Shown: positions 62,038 through 64,000 of the stretch, piece by piece | Layout: every line of letters starts with the position of its first letter | Numbering within the stretch: position 1 is the stretch's first letter | NCBI RefSeq assembly: GCF_014596445.1 | Contig: NZ_MECL01000179.1 | Coordinates: forward strand, 26,039 to 90,038 | Source: Streptomyces sp. CBMA29 | GTDB taxonomy: Bacteria; Actinomycetota; Actinomycetes; Streptomycetales; Streptomycetaceae | DNA length: 64,000 nucleotides | Reading direction: 5' to 3' | Translations under genes and position numbers: made by a program | The notes under the pieces: model-generated | What the model was told of the DNA's origin: nothing | The model's database searches: none | What the model saw: the letters and a program-made list of their open reading frames with translations, nothing else

Positions 62038-62859
62038 CTACCCCGATCGGTCCGGGAGGGGGCCCGCGTCGAGAAGTGCCAGGTCGGGCGGGACGAGGGT
62101 GGTGGACAGCAGGAGTTCGCGCAGGAGGTGGTCGTTGAGGGTGTTGCCGACCGGCTCGCCGACCTCCTCGCGGGTCAGGAACGGCACACCGCTGCGCGAG
62201 AGCCGGTTGCGTACGCCGCTGACCAGGTGTTCGACCCGCTTGGGCCCCCACGGCACGCCGGGCTGGATACGGGACAGGTGCGCGGCGGTGTCCTGCCAGG
62301 TCAGGGGCTGCGGACGCAGGTCGTGCAGCAGATAGCGCCGGCCGAGGACGACCAGCGCGAGCCGTTCCTCGTCGGTCAGCACCCAGGTACGCGGGGGGCG
62401 GGTGACGTCCGAGGGCATCGGTACGGGCGTCTCGCCGTCGGGGCCGGTCACGAAGATCTCCAGCAGGTGTTCGCGGTGGCGCGAGCCGCGCACGAACAAC
62501 GGGGTGTAGCCGGTGGCCAGCGGCAGCGGCTCCTCGTCGGTGAACAGCAGCCTGCCGCCCGCCAGTCGCAGCGGCAGCCGCCCGTGGTTGCCGACCCACC
62601 ACTGGCCGGCGCGGTGCGTGAGCGTGCCCTGATGGCGGCTGACCAGCGGGTCGTCCTCGCCGAGGCAGACGTGCACGGCCGGGCGGTTACGGCCGAAGAT
62701 CACCTGCCGGTTGGCGCCGGGGCCGAGCCGCATGCCCCCGGTCAGCGCCAGCGCGAAGACGGTGCCCGGCACGGGCGCGGTGACGCCCCTGGCGAGGCTG
62801 CCGTGCGTCTCCGGCAGCCGCTCACCACCCGCCGGAGCCGCGTCCCCGTCCCCGTTCAT
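62038..62859 (-). CDS. FHA-domain protein
   Basis: 273 residues. FHA-like sequence (about 45-110: RQVIFGRNRPAVHVCLGEDDPLVSRHQGTLTHRAGQWWVGNHG) with the phosphothreonine-binding pattern GR...SRHxG. The C-terminal half is helical and might be a winged helix (TDEERLALVVLGRRYLLHDLRPQPLTWQDTAAHL). Probably reads Ser/Thr-kinase phosphorylation of a partner. 4-nt overlap with the next upstream gene. Confidence 0.8.
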   Translation of the reverse strand: MNGDGDAAPAGGERLPETHGSLARGVTAPVPGTVFALALTGGMRLGPGANRQVIFGRNRPAVHVCLGEDDPLVSRHQGTLTHRAGQWWVGNHGRLPLRLAGGRLLFTDEEPLPLATGYTPLFVRGSRHREHLLEIFVTGPDGETPVPMPSDVTRPPRTWVLTDEERLALVVLGRRYLLHDLRPQPLTWQDTAAHLSRIQPGVPWGPKRVEHLVSGVRNRLSRSGVPFLTREEVGEPVGNTLNDHLLRELLLSTTLVPPDLALLDAGPLPDRSG

Positions 62860-64000
62860 GCCTTCGGCAGCCGTGCCGCCGCCACCTCACCCAACTGGCG
62901 TGCGGTGTCGCACAGGGCGGTGACCGGACCGGGGCCCGCGACCGTCAACTCGACCAGCTCCTGGGTGGTGTCGCCTTGGAGATCCTTGTACGTGCGGTTC
63001 ACGATCCGGGCCGTGCAGGTGCCGGTGTCCTCGTACTCCTCGGCCAGGAAGCCTTCCCTGGAGCCGAGTTGGACGCGCTTGCCGTCGGAGGCGTCCAGCG
63101 GGGGCGAGTTGCGGTCGAAGACCAGGTCCACGCCGGTGTCGCCGGAGGAACCGCCCCAGTGGCAGCCCCAGTTGCCGAAGCCGGCGTCGCGGCGGGCCGC
63201 GTCGACGCCCTGGACACGGCCGAGCGCGGTGGCGGTCAGCAGGGCGCAGGCGTCGGCGGCGGCCAGCGATCCGGGGGCGGCGGCCGACGGACGGCGGGCG
63301 ACCGTACCAGAGGCGGCCAGAACGGACACCGCGTGGTCGGTCGCCGCGTCGGCCATCGCGCACAGGTCGGGCGCCGAGGCGCCGGTCTGCCGGGCCATGA
63401 TCTGTACGTGGCTGCCGTCGCCGAGCCGCAGCGTGCGGTCGCACTCGTCGCCGTCCAGCGGCTCCGCCGCGATGGTCACGTTCCCCGCCTCGCGCGTACG
63501 CACCTGCGTGCCGGTCTCCACGTCCGTGCCGATGAAGGTGGCCGCGACATCGGCCGACGAGTCGGCGCCCGGTCCCTCCACCAGCACATCGCAGCGGTCG
63601 AAGTTGCCGTAGGCGGTGGCCAGTTCGGCGCGGCCGAAGCGGGTGAGGGACGCGGTGGCGAGCAGTGAACAGGGGTCGGCCGTACGGGCGTCGCCCAGCG
63701 CGCTCGCGGGAGCGGAGCCGGAAGCGGAAGCGGAAGCGGGCCGGGCCGGGCCCGAACGGGCGCCCTTCGCGTCGGCGGTGCGGTGCCCCGACGCGCCGCC
63801 GTCCCACGGGCGCAGCGCCAGCAGCCCCGCGGTCAGGCCGACGACGGCGGCCACCGTCGCGGCGGTGATCCAGCGCCCGCGCGGGCCGCGTACGCCGTCG
63901 CGCGGGTGCCGGCCGGTCGGGCCGACGGGCGTACGGCTGCCGCCGCCGGGGCCAGGACTCGCGCCGGAGACGGCCGCCTCGTCCCCGGCCGGGCCCACGA
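62856..64000 (-). CDS. Membrane protein, 5' end outside or at window edge
   Basis: At least 380 residues. A Pro/Gly/Arg-rich cytoplasmic segment, one TM helix (WITAATVAAVVGLTAGLLAL), an Ala/Ser linker and an extracytoplasmic region with two related Cys-containing modules (DPCSLLATASLTRFG..., DACALLTATALGRVQ..., DRCDVLV, WGCHWGG), a DUF3558-like arrangement. A GTG lies at 63998 but the frame stays open to the edge, so the true start may be outside. Ends ATGA into the FHA gene and is probably functionally paired with it. Confidence 0.7.
   Translation of the reverse strand, partial: VGPAGDEAAVSGASPGPGGGSRTPVGPTGRHPRDGVRGPRGRWITAATVAAVVGLTAGLLALRPWDGGASGHRTADAKGARSGPARPASASASGSAPASALGDARTADPCSLLATASLTRFGRAELATAYGNFDRCDVLVEGPGADSSADVAATFIGTDVETGTQVRTREAGNVTIAAEPLDGDECDRTLRLGDGSHVQIMARQTGASAPDLCAMADAATDHAVSVLAASGTVARRPSAAAPGSLAAADACALLTATALGRVQGVDAARRDAGFGNWGCHWGGSSGDTGVDLVFDRNSPPLDASDGKRVQLGSREGFLAEEYEDTGTCTARIVNRTYKDLQGDTTQELVELTVAGPGPVTALCDTARQLGEVAAARLPKA

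Noticed and set aside
1..64000. CRISPR arrays, tRNA or rRNA genes, insertion sequences, attachment sites
   Set aside because: No repeat-spacer pattern, no cloverleaf, no transposase or integrase-like frame was seen; only short tandem repeats were found.

Overview
The window reads as chromosomal DNA of a filamentous actinomycete, most likely Streptomyces or a close relative. GC content and GC3 are very high, GTG and TTG starts are common, and many genes overlap by 4 nt. Secreted glycoside hydrolases with long Ala/Pro-rich signal regions abound. There are class F sortase, snapalysin, roadblock, XRE-TPR and RsbW-like ATPase genes, and a few genes carry the rare leucine codon TTA read by the bldA tRNA. 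I see no rRNA, tRNA, CRISPR array, insertion sequence or prophage.

Layout. 1-3.2 kb: the 3' part of an RHS polymorphic toxin gene and a probable immunity gene. 3.5-10 kb: two convergent secreted proteins, a RibD-like reductase, a sortase substrate/class F sortase pair, and an ECF sigma gene with a linked membrane protein. 10.1-17 kb: one giant secreted GH92 mannosidase fused to an acid phosphatase, with a LacI-type palindrome upstream. 17.3-20.3 kb: GNAT, XRE-TPR regulator, RsbW-like ATPase and a small hypothetical. 20.5-33.1 kb: D,D-carboxypeptidase, secreted beta-propeller/Ig protein, snapalysin, nitroreductase, PA14-GH2 glycosidase, PepN, DinB-like and PEP-mutase-family genes.

33.4-38.8 kb is the most interesting segment. 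A three-gene operon encodes a Pro-rich membrane protein, a 539-residue membrane protein and a TIR-like (PF10137-type) protein. The last two share a roughly 20-residue motif, at the C-terminus of one and the N-terminus of the other. Convergent to it is a gene for a two-TM protein with a ThsA-type macro domain, the architecture of type II Thoeris effectors. Divergent from that is a SARP-like transcription factor (winged helix plus BTAD) fused to the same macro domain. My reading is a TIR/NAD-derived-signal immune locus in which one ligand-binding fold feeds both a membrane effector and a transcription factor. TTA codons sit in the large membrane protein (one) and in the TM-macro gene (four within 17 codons), suggesting developmental gating by bldA.

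39.1-41.5 kb: three roadblock-type proteins and a DUF4388-like protein without the usual GTPase. 41.8-45.1 kb: secreted GH78 rhamnosidase. 45.3-47.8 kb: uppS overlapping a DUF2236 (MpaB/rubber-oxygenase type) protein with three EF-hands. 48.4-52.6 kb: lspA, VOC protein, universal stress protein, a possible 36-residue small protein, two divergent HTH regulators and a YjbR-like protein. 52.8-54.7 kb: secreted GH16 glucanase with two F5/8C domains, behind a promoter with a LacI-type operator. 55-60.8 kb: an exopolysaccharide-type unit (processive GT2, membrane-anchored GH26-like protein, multi-pass GT) divergent from a second GH26-like lipoprotein. 60.9-64 kb: a membrane protein, an FHA protein and a 5'-truncated membrane protein.
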